The notes under the pieces: model-generated
What the model was told of the DNA's origin: nothing
What the model saw: the letters and a program-made list of their open reading frames with translations, nothing else
Databases searched by the model: none
Shown: positions 40,536-55,658 of the stretch, in pieces
Numbering within the stretch: position 1 is the first letter of the stretch
Layout of the letters: the number at the start of each line of letters is the position of its first letter
Made by a program: the position numbers and the translations under genes
Assembly (NCBI GenBank): GCA_036365515.1
Contig: CM070874.1
Location: 109,257,235-109,321,234 of the forward strand
DNA length: 64,000 bases
Source of the DNA: Torymus aiolomorphi
Lineage: Eukaryota > Arthropoda > Insecta > Hymenoptera > Torymidae
Direction: 5' to 3'

Positions 40536-42858
40536 AAGCTGAAAAAACAACCAAGTTTCCTCTATATTTAATCACGCGTGTACAACGCGACCTTAATTGT
40601 TTTGTTTGGCACGGAATTTTTTCGTAATTGTATAGAAATGTTTATTAAATCAATATACGTACATGTACACGAAAAAAATCTTGCCACGATAATAATATTA
40701 GAAAAAATTCCACACTGAAATTGCTTGTAGTAAACTATGAAATTTTTGTCGCATACCAACAGTTAGATAAAAATAAATTTTTACTGCAAACTTCAAAGCA
40801 TCTTGCCCAGAAAATAAAAAAAAAACAAGGAAATAAAAGTTCGACGTGTTGCGCAACAAACGAATTAGCCAATCCACGAATCTTAAAAATGTTTGTACCG
40901 ACTGCGTTAAAATTTATCGCTTCCGCATCATATACCCACGTCCAGCCAGCATCAAGCTGTAATTATTGCTCACCCACATTTCAGGCCTTAATCACTCCTC
41001 TCTCCCTTTCCGCGTCAATCACCTTAATTCCAATCGACCGAGAGAGAGAGAGAGAGAAGCGCTAGTCCCCAATCGACTGCTATACCCTGCCGACTTAATG
41101 CCGCCCCTGCAAACACGTAAATTCCCCCTCTCGCTTTAAAATCCCGCGCCTGAACCTTAAAAGAACAGCATCCACAACGACGGTGTCGTGCGTTTATATC
41201 TCTCTCTCTCCCTTACTCTCTCTCTTCTCCCCCCCCCCCCCCCCTCGCCCTTCAATCCAATTTTCCTCTGCTTTCTCCCTTGCACCACTCGTGCACAGCG
41301 CGCGCGCGCGTAAACTCCTCTTTTCTTTATCCGGCTTCTTTCTCTCGCTCTGTGCCACCCCCTCACCCTCTTCCCCCTTTATATATATATACTCCCGAAG
41401 GATTAGACGGCGCGCGCTTCCGCCCGAAAATTGCCAATATCCGCCTCGGCCCCCGCTGCCGCGCCGGATCTTTATTTTGCGTCTTACCCGGGGAATGAGG
41501 TCCGATAGATTTTTATTGGAGCCGCGTAGTCGTAGTAGCAGTAGTGGTAGTAGTAGTAGTAGTAGTAGTAGTAGTCGTCGTCGTCATCTACTCTTCGCTG
41601 AGATTAGATTGAATATCAATGCGTGTTACGCGGAGACGCGCTGACTTGTTCTTCTTTTTTCTCTTTCTCTCTCTCTCGGTCTTCGCGCTCGATTCTCTTT
41701 TTATGTAGGGGAATGACTAATCCGTGTGACTGCGGCAAAATAATTGTGAGGAATCTTATCCGGAGGGGATTGATTTAATGCACGAATTTAATTACGCGCA
41801 CGCGCGGCTCCTGTATGGAAATGGAGGTGATAAGGAGAGTTGAAGAGAATTTTTCGGATTAGATCCCGTGGGCTACGACACGGTTTTTAATTAGTTATCT
41901 GCGGCTGCAAAGTTGTTCATTCACTTTCCAAATTTTGAGCTTCAAAATTTACGTACCGGTGATTATAGTGATTTTAATTGAATAATTCATTCGTTGTTTA
42001 TTGTTGTTACAGTTTGATTTTGTTTGTTTACTGCGGAATATTATTAATTATTTTACACAGTCTCAAAAATGTTAATGAAATATAAGCGAGTATTAATTAA
42101 TGAAACGAGTTGGAGCATTTATGTAATTAAATGTGATTTTCGGAAAACGCTTTCGATCATAACGATGAGGTTGTTAATTAAATCCGGCACTGCCAAATGG
42201 CTCTGCTGTATGGAAATTTGATTAAAAGAAACAAATTAACAGAAAGCCCTAAATTCCATATTTTTTAAAATAAATTAATAATATACTAATGTTGTTATGT
42301 AAACAGTATGAATTAAATTAATGTAAATTGTGCTTTGAAAAGTTTACAAACACCAGCTCTTTAATTAATGTCGTTTATCCTTTAATAAGATTATTCCTGT
42401 AGCTAAATTGATTAAAATCCGTTAAATCCACAATTATTGTGGCCCTGAAATATTGCTGGACTTTCATAATTATTCGAATAAAAGCAAATAATTATTTGTT
42501 TTATTATTAATATAACCACATAAACAAGCACATTACATAGCATTTTGTCAAAGTTAAAATTGTTTACATAATATATACGAGGATTCCCAAGATCTTTACA
42601 CCCTTCTTATCTCCTGCACAAAATTCTCTCAACACTTTAAAATGTGAAGCGTCTCGTGTCGCGTCGATTGTCCACTTCGCGCGAGGCTGTGGCGCGGCTC
42701 ATCGGCAATGCTCCCGGCTCCCGCTGTTTCCTGTCAATTAAAAACCGATTTTCCCATTAACGGGCGCATCAAAGCCTTTTACGCGTCGATCGCCGCGAAC
42801 AAAAAAGGCGATAAATTTCAATTACAATCGGAGTGAAATCCCTCGCGACACAATGGCT

Positions 42859-42892
<34 letters not shown>

Positions 42893-45800
42893 GCTCTAAG
42901 TGTTTCGGCTCGCTGGCACTCGCGACCGCAATTATGACATCAGTGCGCTCGATAAAGCGCGAGAGTCTTAATGGACGCGGCAGAAGGCGGGATAGAGAGA
43001 CAGAGAGAGAGCGAGAGAGAAAAAGTAAAGCGGGCGACGTCGGTGGCGGGTTACCAGCTGACGCGTTTATAGCCGCGAGGCGGCGACGACGTCTAGTGCT
43101 CTGTGTACCCCGCGAGTGAAAGTATATATCGGCGCCCCCGAAAAAACGCGCCGGGGTGCATTCGGAGGTAGATAAACAGATGGAGAGAACGACAGGGAGC
43201 GGTGAGTGAGAAAAGAGATAAGGGAGCGAGCGCCAGGGGGGGGGGGGGGAATGAAGATTTATATATTTTGGGGACAGAATTGGTAATGGAGAGGAATGTA
43301 CTCGAGTTACGATTTTTTTATAAGGTTTAAGGTGGAAAAAGTTGCAACGAATTAGTGGGATTTATTGGCTGCGACACGATTTATGAGCGTTTTAGTCACG
43401 AGGCTTTCACAACAACGTGGTCCTAATTTTACAGTGCGATAAAGTTTCAATGAAAAGATTCAATAATATTTCGAAAATTCTGTAACAAAAGAGTTTCTAT
43501 ACCAAGGCACCACGAGGTAACGTTAGAACCGGGCGAACTTTATCTCTACAAAACTATCTTTCCACCTTCTGATTTAATCACGCCATGGCTCAATATCACA
43601 AGGAAAAGCCACCAAAGAGCGTCAAAAAATCCACAAAACCACTCCATCAAAAATCCCCTATTCCCCTCACGCTCTTCCTTCTTCTTCCAAAAAGAGAGAA
43701 AAACCTCCCTCCCACATATACACACATTCTTACACCACGTTCAGTGCTCTCTCTCTCTTTCTCCTATCGCGCAAAGCAAAGCGAATATTCCCACAACGCG
43801 CGGGCGGCTGCCGACAGCAGCACTCGCAATTTCCAAAGAAAGGCGCTGCCTCGCCACACGCGAAAAAGGCTCGAGGTGTTTCCTCGCCGTTTCCGCGAGG
43901 GATATTAAGGAAAGAGAGTATAATACCCTCCCCGTACTCGCCCACACACACACATACACACATATATAGGTTGCGTTTTCAGCGAGTGCCCGCGGGGCGC
44001 GCGTGTGTGACGCATCGAGAATATCCAGCGCGCGCGCGCGCATACACGCGACGACGGCCGGCAATAAAGCGGAATACCGCGGCCTGTTGACTTAGGACGT
44101 AAATATCGGGAGCTTAATATCTCTCTCATTGTGGCGCGTTGGCTTTCTTATTATGACGGGGGTCCATAGTACATATATAGGAGCCGGTGCTGGTAGAGGT
44201 TCTCTCCCCCGTGAGAATGAAATTTCGCGGCGCTGGATATTGTAGATTCGTTTTTCTCTGCTCTTTCGGCGGGAAAAGAGCGCGTCTGGCTCTGGCGAAT
44301 GAATGGGGATTAGCGCGCGCGGCAGGATGACGGCCGCTGCCGCCGCCGGGCATATGACAATGAGGCGGATAGCGTGATGCCTTGTTTGTGATGGATTATT
44401 ATGGGGTAGTCTGCGCAATTGAGCGTGCTTGAAATTTCGTTTATTAATAATGGAATCGAGCATAATAGATGTCGCATTGTGCGGCGATATTCTTCCTCTT
44501 TAATAATAGGAAGAAGCGAAGCGAAGAAATTTTTTTTTTTTTCACATTCGTCATGCACAATTATTAGATGATACACACGCGTGTGGAGTTAGAAAATCGA
44601 ATTTTAAGATACCGGAGCTCCGTCGGTCCCATTAAGTCTACGCGATTGCGCAAGACTATCCATCCATAACGGACGATGATTGCACTTTTTTAGCCACTTT
44701 TTTCCTATACCCTATAGACGCGTGAACATCTAGCTGCGCGAGTCCATCATAGAGCGTACCGTCGTCGCACACCGTCATTATCATTAGACATTCACGAAAT
44801 TACGGGCCGATGATGATGAACGAAAAGAAAGGCATCGCAGCAGCAGCCGCCACCTTCGAGTCCCGAAAAAGGAAGACATCACGCGCTCTTGGAACCTCTT
44901 CGAGGCGTACATCCCCGGCCATCATTATAGATGACTCGTTAATTTCACCCGCCGCCGCCGCGCTGTTGGCCCGTAAAACTACCTCTCACGCGCGTGCATT
45001 CTTCGCCTACACGAAATTACAGTTTCCACGCGGCGCTTTTTCGGTGTAACAGCCGAACTTCTCTCACCGGCTTTTACAATACCTATAAGTATGTCCCCCT
45101 CCTCGTTAGAACGGGGGAGAGGGGCGAGATTTCGTAGGAATTAGTCCCTCGTAAATTCGCCGCCCGCATAGTCCTTAACATAATGGAGAGAATAGCTATC
45201 CTGCTCTCTCTCTCTCTCTCTCTATCGGATATTTGATGGGCTCGCGGCGATAAACGCGCGGACGTGTGTCGCGTGCTCTCTCTCTCTCGTCATTGTGACG
45301 CTGCCCTCGGGCCCTTCAATTTCGTTCCGGAAAATGGCCGCCGCCGCCGGCAGCGCGTGTTTGCGTCCGGACGCGTGCGAGGATTCACAAAGGAGGTTAT
45401 AGGTGGCCGATCTGTGCTCGCGCACGCGCAAGCAAGCAAGCGAGCGCTTTGTGAAAACAGTTTAACGAGTCCCCCGCGAGCGCAACGGCCGAGTTTAATA
45501 CGGCTGAAATTGTCCGCGTGGTCGTTCAAATGGATGATGACGCCGAGCGAGTCTCTCTCTCTCTCTCTCTCTAGGTATATAGCCTTTTTGTGTGTAATAG
45601 CAGAGAGAGAGGAGGTCGGTTTTTATTGCAGCAGCGCTGCTCTCGATATGTGTGTGTGTGTAAGGAAGTCGACGCTGGTGTATAGTGCGATGAAATGGAT
45701 CGCTAGTTGTGTTTACACGGTGGCAATATCGCCACAGCGGCGTGTGTGTGGGGCTGTGTATTTGAGATGGAGAGTTTAGTTTTCGGTCGAGAGAAGGAGA

Positions 45801-47035
45801 TATGGAGTGAATTTATATTGTTTGGGGTACAGTAATTTGAGGCGCTTCCTCGTAATGACTGGCCCACATATTGATTTGAAAAAAAAAGAAACATTATGCT
45901 GGTAGAAAAGTAGCTGTTCCCTTTTAAAGGCGCGCTCGTGAGCTGAAAAATTCCAGAAAAATAAGCGAAAATTGGAATCCGTCGAGATTACAGAGCTGCG
46001 GAATACGAAATTCGCCGGCATAAATATTCAATTTTTTCGCCTATCGCATTACACATCGGCGGTCTATCATTAGGGCTGAACTTTCCGAAAAATCCGAGAA
46101 CATAAGACACGCGGAGTATATCCACTCGATCCCTGGGCAAATAAGCGCTGCGAGAGCCATAATGACACGAATTCGCGAGCAGCGGCCCGAAATTTGCTCC
46201 AAATAATAAAACGTTGCTCTATACGATTGTGAAAAATTCGCATAGCCGAAACAACTTCTACGAAACTCACGCTCCGCGCGCCATTAAATATTAAAATAGC
46301 CTAGCAGCCCATATTTTTTTCAATAAAAACACACACTCACACACCTGCCGCTGGGGTCAAAATCCGTTGGCTGCACGTTCGCCCCCCGCTCTTGCGAATT
46401 CCGACAAGAAACCCGCGCGCTAGCATAGAACCTCTCGGCGCAGGTGGCTCTCAGCGAATACTAAAAGAAAAAGAATCGCCGGTGCAAATTACAGACACGG
46501 GGCGATCGGAAACACGCATGAGAGATCGTTTCTCTAATTTCCTCCGACGCGGGCCCTCTCTAGGCGTGCGCGCTGCATGTATGTATGAAGGGAACGCCAG
46601 CGCGGGAGAAAGTAGGAATCAGCGATCTTATCCCAGGCCCGCGTTTGTCATCGTCGTCGGCGGCGCGTCCCCTCTGCGCCGGATGAAATTACAGTGGGGA
46701 AGGAGAAGAAGAGGAGCCGATCGAGAGGACGGATAATTTCGGGCAAAAAGAGCGTCGATGCGCCGGCCCCTAATGATCGCCGGCTCTCCGATGAGGGGGA
46801 GAGAAAAGGAGAGAAATTAAAAGAATTTCCAGAGTTTGCGGCTGAGGCGCGGTGACTTTGCGTGTTGCCCGGATGGAAGCGGGAATGGGTTGTTAGAGGG
46901 GACGTTTCGGGAACGATGATTTTTCGGAAACGGGATTGCCTGTTGTGCTTGATTACTGTGATGAAACTGATTTTACGCATTTTGATCAAAATTTTATTGT
47001 GATGATAAGCAAGATAAGTAGCTGTCGAAATATTA
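40536..47035. other. Non-coding stretch with about five islands
   Basis: Switches from A/C- to G/T-rich occur near 41.5, 42.9, 44.0, 45.1 and 46.45 kb. It includes a C17 run (41229-41245) on a C-rich side and a G14 run (43236-43249) on a G-rich side. (CT)n tracts lie near 42859-42883, 45205-45222 and 45552-45571. Frames such as 41183-41644, 45264-45779 and 46392-46736 are Arg/Ser-rich without domains and are not called. Confidence 0.45.
41527..41583. repeat. (TAG)n/(TCG)n triplet repeat
   Basis: Imperfect GTAGTAGTAG with CAG and GTG variants ends in TCGTCGTCGTC. It reads as poly-Ser in one frame, but no gene is supported. Confidence 0.85.
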
Positions 47036-47043
47036 TTCAGAAA

Positions 47044-47265
47044 ATGGGTCTGAAGTTTGCGTCGTTGGAATTCAACGAAATCATTTTTTACAATTAATTG
47101 AAGTGACTAGACAGTAAACATTTCTAAACCTTTTTCATTATGTTATTTTATACTATAAAATACTAAATCTTCAGGCGAAACCAAAATTAATCAATATACC
47201 TTTGAAGTAAAATCAATTTTTTTTTTCATTTCGTTGCACTCCAACGTTGCAAACTTCAGACCCAT
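47044..47265 (+). mobile_element. Small 8-bp-duplication transposon, copy C
   Basis: The ends ATGGGTCTGAAGTTTGC and GCAAACTTCAGACCCAT are perfect 17-nt inverse copies, with GTCGTTGGA and TCCAACGTTG continuing inward. They are flanked by an exact 8-bp duplication, TTCAGAAA (47036-47043 and 47266-47273). It is 222 bp, in the same orientation as copy A, and carries no coding sequence. Confidence 0.88.
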
Positions 47266-47723
47266 TTCAGAAAAATCTCAATAAAAAAAATTGACCATAA
47301 TAAACATGTTTAAACATTTTTGTTTATAATAATCTTATTAATTTTATTACTTTTATCCTGCTCGTTAAAAAAAACTTCAACGCTAAATCCTACTATTAAA
47401 TTCATTTTTCCACACCCGTTCCATTGTCACGGATAAATGACTAACGAGCACCCATTCATCAAATCTTCCAGAATCCTATACACACCGACCGCACTTTCCG
47501 ATCCAAAAATCACGCATATACATATACAAAAGCCCTGAAAACCTGAACCAAAATATTATGAAAAACCATCGTTCAAACGATCCCCCTATTATAACACTGT
47601 AAAAGCCGGCCGCCTGCCCATACGTCATCAATAATTGTCACGAGAATTCAATTAACAATCGAGCGCGACGAATCGTCCTCGAGGCGCTCCAGCAGCGATC
47701 CAAAACAAAAGCTCTTCGTACTG

Positions 47724-47727
<4 letters not shown>

Positions 47728-47765
<38 letters not shown>

Positions 47766-47776
47766 ATATATATATA
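47728..47776. repeat. (GT)n followed by (AT)n microsatellite
   Basis: About 17 GT units lead into CGTGTATATATATAT. It lies just right of an island centre, with GAGAGAGAG near 47945-47963 further right. Confidence 0.9.
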
Positions 47777-49526
47777 TTCCTCTTCTCTTGGCGCATGATG
47801 ATACCAACAGCAACAGCAGCATCGCAGCGGCAGGCTTACACAGCCGGAGGAGGCTAAAGGGCATTGGACCTTCGACGAGGCTCGGTAGCGCCGCTCGCTC
47901 GCCTGCGCCTCAGGTATACTTATATATACACGGGCGAGAGTGAGTGAGAGAGAGAGAGAGAGAAGAAGGGAGCGAGGAGAAGCGAGGTAAATCGGTTTTC
48001 CGGATGAATCTAGCATTATTGCAGCACTTTGGCCGGAGGTTGCCCCCCGAGAGTCTTTTATTTATGATTCGCCCCCGTGCGAAGGCAGTTTCTACCTCAT
48101 CGTCGTCGTCGTTGTGTTTCGTAAAATTGATTCACAAAAGAAGATGGATTCTCTCTCGCTCGCTTGCTCCGCTCGGCTCTATCCCTCCGCGTAGATTGGA
48201 TTCAAAGGATTATTCACTCCCGGGTGTATTGCGTGCTTTGATTCACTATGGCGCGCGAGCGAGCGAGCGAGCTAGCGCTAACGTGAGAACGCGCAGTGCG
48301 GTTTTGTTTCTAATTATTCGGGGCCGGTTGGAGGGAGGAGATTTATGTTAAACGCGCGGCTCTCGAGTTGATGATGGATTTGTTCTATTAGCGGCGATTG
48401 TTGTGGGTAAATTATGGGATTGTGATCGAAATTTGTGGCAGCGTCGAGAATAATTGATGAAAAAGTGGACTTTTGAAAGTTTTGTTTTATAGATATATAT
48501 TATATAAATACTATAGATCCGATCTTTAGATTACATTCTGTATAAAATATTCTCATCGGAACGCGAAATTATTATATATAGAATATATTAAGATCCATCA
48601 ATTTTCTGTTAGAAATTCCAACAACGTGTACTCGACACGATCACGATCCATTACCGCACGGAATGGGAATGTATAATTCAGCTTAACTATTATTACACAC
48701 ATAAAATTCCTATCTCCATATAACTTTCTAAGGCTCACAATTTTTTCACAAAAACAAAATTAATCTTAAATCATTTCCCGCCCAATCCCCATATCGCAGC
48801 CTCTTATATACGTGCCCCCCCCCCCCCCAAAAAAAAACCGAAAATAACAGCCCAAAAATCGAAGTTCCCAAAACTCGAGCAGCTCACGCACCTCGCCTAA
48901 TCCTCGTCTCCTCCTTCATCTCCGCAGTTTCCCTCTATACACTCCGGCATCCTTCCCCGAGAGAAAACGAGCCGCACACCACCAGCAGCCCTATATACTA
49001 CCGACCTACCAACCAGCACACTATACCAGCCCTGCGCTGCTCGCAATTATCGTGCTCAATTTCGTTCCAATCGGCTAAGTGGATTGCCCGGCCGTAGCCG
49101 CCGGTTTTTTTCGCCGCAATCTCTCACGTGCGCTCGCTCGCTCGCTCGCGGGCCCTTTAAGTACCCGAGAGCTCCTTCGATCGATATGAGCGCCCGCGGG
49201 AGTATATGCGTGCACGCGCGCGCGGCCGCGCTTAATCGATCGGATTTTCTCTCTCGCTCTCTCTCTCTCTCTCTCTCGAAGGGGTTTCCCTTTTTTGCGA
49301 GCGCGTGGTGTATGTGCGGAACGAGGGCTTTTAATTCGAGCGGTTTTACATGCCCGCGCTGGCTTCTTTCTTTTTATAAAGTGGAGCTTGCTCTTTCTCT
49401 CTAGCTGTGCGCTGGTTATGTTGCGGTGAATGGAGGTATTCGGGTTTTGTGGTATATACAGCGGGGGAGAACAATGATGGAGATTGGGCTTTTGTTTTGC
49501 ACGCGAGGAGAGGGTGTGATCGATGA

Positions 49527-49562
<36 letters not shown>

Positions 49563-52500
49563 TTTTAGCGGATTTTTTAAATATGGGATGAAATTGTCGA
49601 GAGAGAGAGAGAGAGAAAGAGTGACGTAATATTGAAGAGCGCTCGTCTATTTTTGGCTTCAGAAGACTATGTGTGTGTGTGTGTGTATCTGTGTCTGCCA
49701 GGCGGGTACGGCAACCGTAGTTAATCGCTAAACTGGTTTCGCTCGGAGGCTTATGAGATTTATATCGCGACGGATAAAAAGCGCGCCGGACGCGCGCTGC
49801 ATTTAAACGGAGAGTTCGGCTGCGAGCGCAGCTCTGTTCGAGTATATAAGTCGCTGAGAGAGCGCGAGAGTGAGAGAGGAAAAAACTGGATTTAGTCCTC
49901 GATTAGCCGCCTGCGCGACGCGAAATTAAGAGATTAATTTCTCGACAGTCGGAGGACGGCGTCGAATTCGTAAATAATAATTAACTTCGAAAAATATATA
50001 TTAAATCGCACGTGCGTATACGCATTTTCAAATCGAGCCTGACAAATGACGAGAGAGAAGGGAGGGGGAAATGAAATATCGACGTCGTAAATAACGCGCC
50101 GCTAATGTAATCCACTTTGCCGTTTATTTTTGCGCGCGTGCTCGCGAGCGAGCAAAGGTTACGCGCGCGAAAGAACCGGTCTCTTCGCGTTACGCTGAAT
50201 GCAAATTACCGGAGTCGCGCGATCGTTTCTATCTAATGGAATTCTCCGTGACTTTACGAAGAATAAGGTCTAACGGGTTCTGTAACGTTGAGAGAGAGAG
50301 AGAGAGAGAAAGAGAAACGGAAGGAAAAAAAATTAACGCGAAGCTATATATAGGTATATGTAGAGGGGTAAAGTGAAAAAGTTTGTATTAAAAAAATTCT
50401 TATCGCGTACGCAGAGAATATTTACGGGTTTTTAAGAAAACCGCGCTGAAATACACGTGTTGAATATGTTTAAAGTTCTTGTTATCGGGGAACACGTGCT
50501 GAAATGCAAATTATGTCATTAAAAGTTTTATCACTGTTGTGCAAAAATATACTCGGATCGCGCAATGAAATAAAATAAAATAAAAGACAAAGTTTTATAT
50601 ATATATATTCATGTAGTCCAATAAACAAGGTACTAAAAATTATATTATTATGGGTAATATACCCATGAGTATGTATAATAATTTTATTACTATTTTAATT
50701 GAACGAAATTTGTTTATATTAATCATTCGAGCAGCAATTCCAAATAAATTCATACGAAGTAATGTAATAAAAAGTACATTTTTAAGTCCGTCAAAATAAC
50801 GTTACTATACACTTGGCTTCTCTTTTCTCCGAATATCCAGCAGAAAAACCGATTACAAATATACCTCCGATAATATACGAAACATCATGCCGGCCGGAGA
50901 ATATCCTCGCGCAAGAAAAACTACAATCTCTCTCTCGGATAAACTCGTTACGTTCCCACTAACATCCGACTCGATTTTCATTAATCCAACCCACACGCAC
51001 GCGCGCACACACAACCATTTCCGCATTTACCGCTCGCTCGCTACCTCCAACTTTCTATTATATCCACTCTATCGAAAACGCCCCGCGAGCGGCGTATCCT
51101 CATTTCCCTGGCTTTATTAAAAACCACACACGCGCGCTACACACAGTATAAAAAGAAAACCGCTAGAGAGAATATATCCCACGCCGATTCGGGCTTATCT
51201 CATCCTCCAAACTCAATTTCCCGGGGTGTATGTATAAGGTATATACACACGCGCGCGCATCTTCCCATCGATTGACATTAAAAAACAAGCGAACGAAGAT
51301 ATGAAGAAGCAGCAGCAGCAGCGGCGAGAGGTAGCGCGTATATACACGCGGGGAGATCGGAAGATGCGAGAGGGAAACAGGTATGTACGTATACCTGCGT
51401 AAGTATACGCGCATACATTACCGGTCAAAAGTATTCGCGGTAGAACGGAGGTAGAAGGAGGTGGAGAAGGAGAGAGAGATTATTATGGGAGGATTGTTTA
51501 TGGCGCCGTTTGCCGCGTTTCGCGCGGTTCAACAAATTGAACACGGTGGTATACGGTAGGTGGCGGCGGACGTTTAATTAGCATGGTAATGCCGGCATTA
51601 TGGTAATTGAATTAAAAATTGAGGGCTTCGGCGAGCGTGTGGTTTATTATTCTTGCCGCGTAGCTTTTCGACTGCCATAATCGCGGGAAATTTCCTTACA
51701 AGATTTTTTCTCGAAGGACGAATATAAGGAATATAAAAATAATCGTATATATAATTCTGCCGAAAGCTGTATTCAGCGAGCGGTGTAACATTGTATACGC
51801 GTTATCTCTCGTATATACAATTTAAATACAAATTTCATTTGCATATCAATGCCGCGGACAAATGTGAGCTCCCATCTTTCGCGCGATATTATATATTTGT
51901 ATATGTAAAATCTCCACAATCGAGCAAACTTATAAGTATACAAATTCATATTTCGCGATAAACAACAACCGCGCGGGAGAGACAAATTTACGCCGCGCGT
52001 CGTATCTAAAAGCGCAATTTACAATCAAACCCCTCCTCGTACACCCGCCGCCGCATACTTTTGCCGTGCGGCTATATACACCGCCTACCTGTTTTCCGCG
52101 CGCGCGAGATTGAAACATGCAACTTGCATTATCGAATCTCAATCTCTCCTTCTTCCCCTGGCCTTGACCAGCGCCGCTCGGCGAACAATCCGCATTTGCA
52201 TATTCGAAGAAGCCAGCAGCAGCAGCAGATCATCTCCGCGTTGCCTCGCGGCGAGCATTAGAGAGAACCAGAGAGAGGGAGAACCGGTAGGCGCGCCGGG
52301 GCCGCTAATTATCGATGAAAATTGCTGGCGCGCGAGTGCATTTCTTCGACGCGTCGCTATACGGCTTTTTCGGCGTATAATAATAATATCGGGTTGGGTA
52401 TACTATAACGCTCGTCGCGGTATGCCTATGGTATTTTTCGAGAGGGGGGAGGGGGAGAGCGGGACGAGCTTTTTGAGCGATGGTCAGGTGCGGAGGTATG

Positions 52501-55500
52501 TGGGGAGAGGGTGGCTGGATAGCAGCGTTGGTTTGGGAGCGCGGATGCTTTTGTTGCTGCCGGGGCTTAATGAAAGATACTTTTTCGGGGGTTGTGTGCA
52601 GGTATGTGTGCTACGGGGAAGTGGCTGGCGCTTTTTGGAGTTATTTAATTTTTAAGCAAGAACCTAATTATACAGAGGGCAGCTTTTTTTTTGTACTGGG
52701 GTGACGGCGTTTGGAACATTGAATTGGTATATGCGTGCTGTATGTGTATAGGTATGAATATAAACTTTCGATTTAATCTCATTGAGTTTTGTAACAGAAT
52801 ACGGGGAATTCACGAGTCTGTCGTGGATTAACTTTTAAGCGGCCGTATCTTAAGGCGATAACTGAAAATACATGTATCTAATTTATTAATTTGTACGTAC
52901 GCGTACCTTCATTTGAATATTTAACGCACTAATGCGCGTATCGAGTTTGCGCTATCTATGCGTAATATGCTCTCTCGGCGTTTTACTAGAATTTATTAAA
53001 ATGTCTCTCTGATGTCAAGGCTTCAGGTTACGCGGGGCTCTAGTCATATTTTTACGCTATTTCGATGTTAAGAAACGTATACTAATTGAGAGTAATTTAC
53101 ATTTACTTTACGATTCGGAATCTTAACTTTCGCATTACACGCTCCTGGAATGATTCTTCTTTCTATTTGTAAAAACATTTTCGGAATTGGTTTTACGCAA
53201 GCGGATAAGTTTTCATAAAGTAATAATACTCGCGGGCTATTAACGTTATTTTCATCAACCTTCGTAGAGAAAAACGTATATATAATAAATTTAATCAAAA
53301 CCTTATCTCCGTGGGAGATTGCTTATTAAAGATGATAATCCGCATCTGATACGGTACTATACTATTTATCGAAGTAATTTGTATTTTTGCTCAGATATTC
53401 AAATTACTATAGCACTTGTGAGCTGGGTTTTTTTCCATCGACGAGTACACCTTCAGCATTTTGATTGGATTTTACGATATTGACTTGAAGGTTAGATGGC
53501 AAAACGTTTTTAAAACAGCTTATTAATATAGTAAATTTGTCCATTACAGATTTTACGTACTTTCATACTTTTTTTTTAATTTTACGGTATGGATTATACG
53601 ATTTTTTTTCGGTATATTGTTGATGCTAATGATTCTGCATATATATGCATGCATTAAGCGTACTGATTGGGATGTAATTTCAATTTAATATTAAAATTAA
53701 CATTGCACATGCATTTTAACGTGTCAGTTACATTCATTCCAAAATTTTTTATCATAACTTAATGCTCTTAACGAATTTTTCATGTGTATAAAGGCTTAAA
53801 TATTCAAATGAATTCCAAACATCATTCAAAAATCTGTTTACCTTATATACTTCAATTAATTTGATATTTATTCAGGAAAAATGTTCAAAAATCATATTGT
53901 AGGTACCAAAATTAATTCACTATTACATCGCGCTCAAAATTCTTCGACCCAATTAATAGCCTCTCCGTCTCTCTCCCTTTCTCTGCACCCAAAATACACT
54001 TCCAACCGCGGGAGGCTTTGTTTACCCGCCCGAATTCAATTTCCCGGCGCGCAGAAAATCGGCCGTGTAAATTACAATGGCGAGAGTAAACAATCGCGCG
54101 GGCGCAGGCACACACACACAGACAAGAAAGAGAGAAAAATGCCGATGATCGCGCGCAAGGCAAGAAAAACATTTCAATTTCAAAAGGTCTCGATTACCGG
54201 GGGCCCGACGAAAAGGGAAAGGTGCGCTACTGCAACGACGGCGCGCATCAGATCGGCCGGGGCAAATAAATGAAATTGCCGAGGAGCGAGAGGGAGAGAT
54301 AGAGAGAGAAAAAAAAGACGAGAACACGCGAGCGAAAAGACAACGACGACGGGTTCGGGCTCTGACAGTGAGAAAAAGGAAGGAGAGGAGAAGGAGAGGA
54401 GGAGAGTCGATGATTCGGTGGGCGCTGGTGCTGAATTTATTTACGGTATCGCTAATAAGATAAGTTTTTTGCAAGAGAGAGTGAGAGAGAGAGAGAGCCG
54501 GAGAGTACGGCTAAAATTGGAATTCCGTCGGTTTTGTTATTTTGCCGGAGATTGCATTTATTTTCGCGGCGCGTTGGTGTGTTGCTGCTGCTGCTGCTGC
54601 TGCTGCTTGTTATGTATATAGAGGAGACGTAATAAATATATTGGAAGTTGTTTGGCCGATAAGTGCGTAGTACTAATTAGGGTCGATTAAATTAATGCGG
54701 AGAGTTGGATAGCAATAAGGAAAATAGAATGAGATCCTTCTGTAATAACAACTCTCGGTGGTCTTATTGGCGAGAAAACCGAGAGGGCGGATAATAATGT
54801 AACTTGAAACAAAAGCGAAGAATCAATAATGGTTAAAAAATAAATGTATAAAATATTCCATTGTTATTTATTTTAATTAGAGTATAATATTCCAAAATAG
54901 AAGCTGCAAAAACCCTATACCGAGGGCAAAACAAAGCTCTACCCTTTCAGAAATCCGGATCCAAATAGCAAAAACGAGAAAAAGAAAAGAAACGCAGACT
55001 ACTCGCGCGCGCATCTATTTAAATTTTCGTAATTCGATACCACCACCCCGCGCACGCTCATCTTCCAGCCCCCTCTTCATAATCCATATAATCCCACGCG
55101 CGCGCTGCAGCAGCAGCAGCAGCAACAATACACGCCGACCTGCTCTCTCTCTCTCTCTCTCTCTCTCGTCCACTATCCATTATCCTGCGCCTTTATCTCG
55201 CGCAAATCGAAAAAGAAATCAACAACGCAGCGACGGCATACAACTCTCCTCGTATTTCCAGGGGCTCGCACGCGCTCATCGCCTAATGGCGGCGGCGGCG
55301 GAGGATTTGCATCTTGAGCAATCATCCGGCGCAATCGGCGCCCGCGCGATTTATATCAAAGAGCGATCGCTCATTCGCGAGAGTAGCAGCTTATATATAA
55401 AGGATATATAGGTGCAGAAGAGCGTGCGTTCGTGATGTGAAGGGGGGAAATCAAGAGCGCGAGAGAGAGAGAGAGAGAAAGAGCCACCGGCCAAATTCCA

Positions 55501-55615
55501 AGGTGCTGACGTGCGCGCAGCAGAGCAGAGGTTTTGTATGTGTGCGCGCAGGGCGGTTGTAGTGATCGTTTTGCGAGACGACGATGCGGTTCGTCGTTTT
55601 TTTTTTTAAGTGATG

Positions 55616-55617
<2 letters not shown>

Positions 55618-55658
<41 letters not shown>
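55618..55658. repeat. (GT)n followed by (AT)n microsatellite
   Basis: About 15 GT units and a short AT tail on the G/T-rich side of an island. Confidence 0.9.

Noticed and set aside
27784..52607. AGGTATGT words as splice donors (27.78, 51.38, 52.60 kb)
   Set aside because: The word recurs in GTATGT-rich tracts, and no paired acceptor and coding exon was found.
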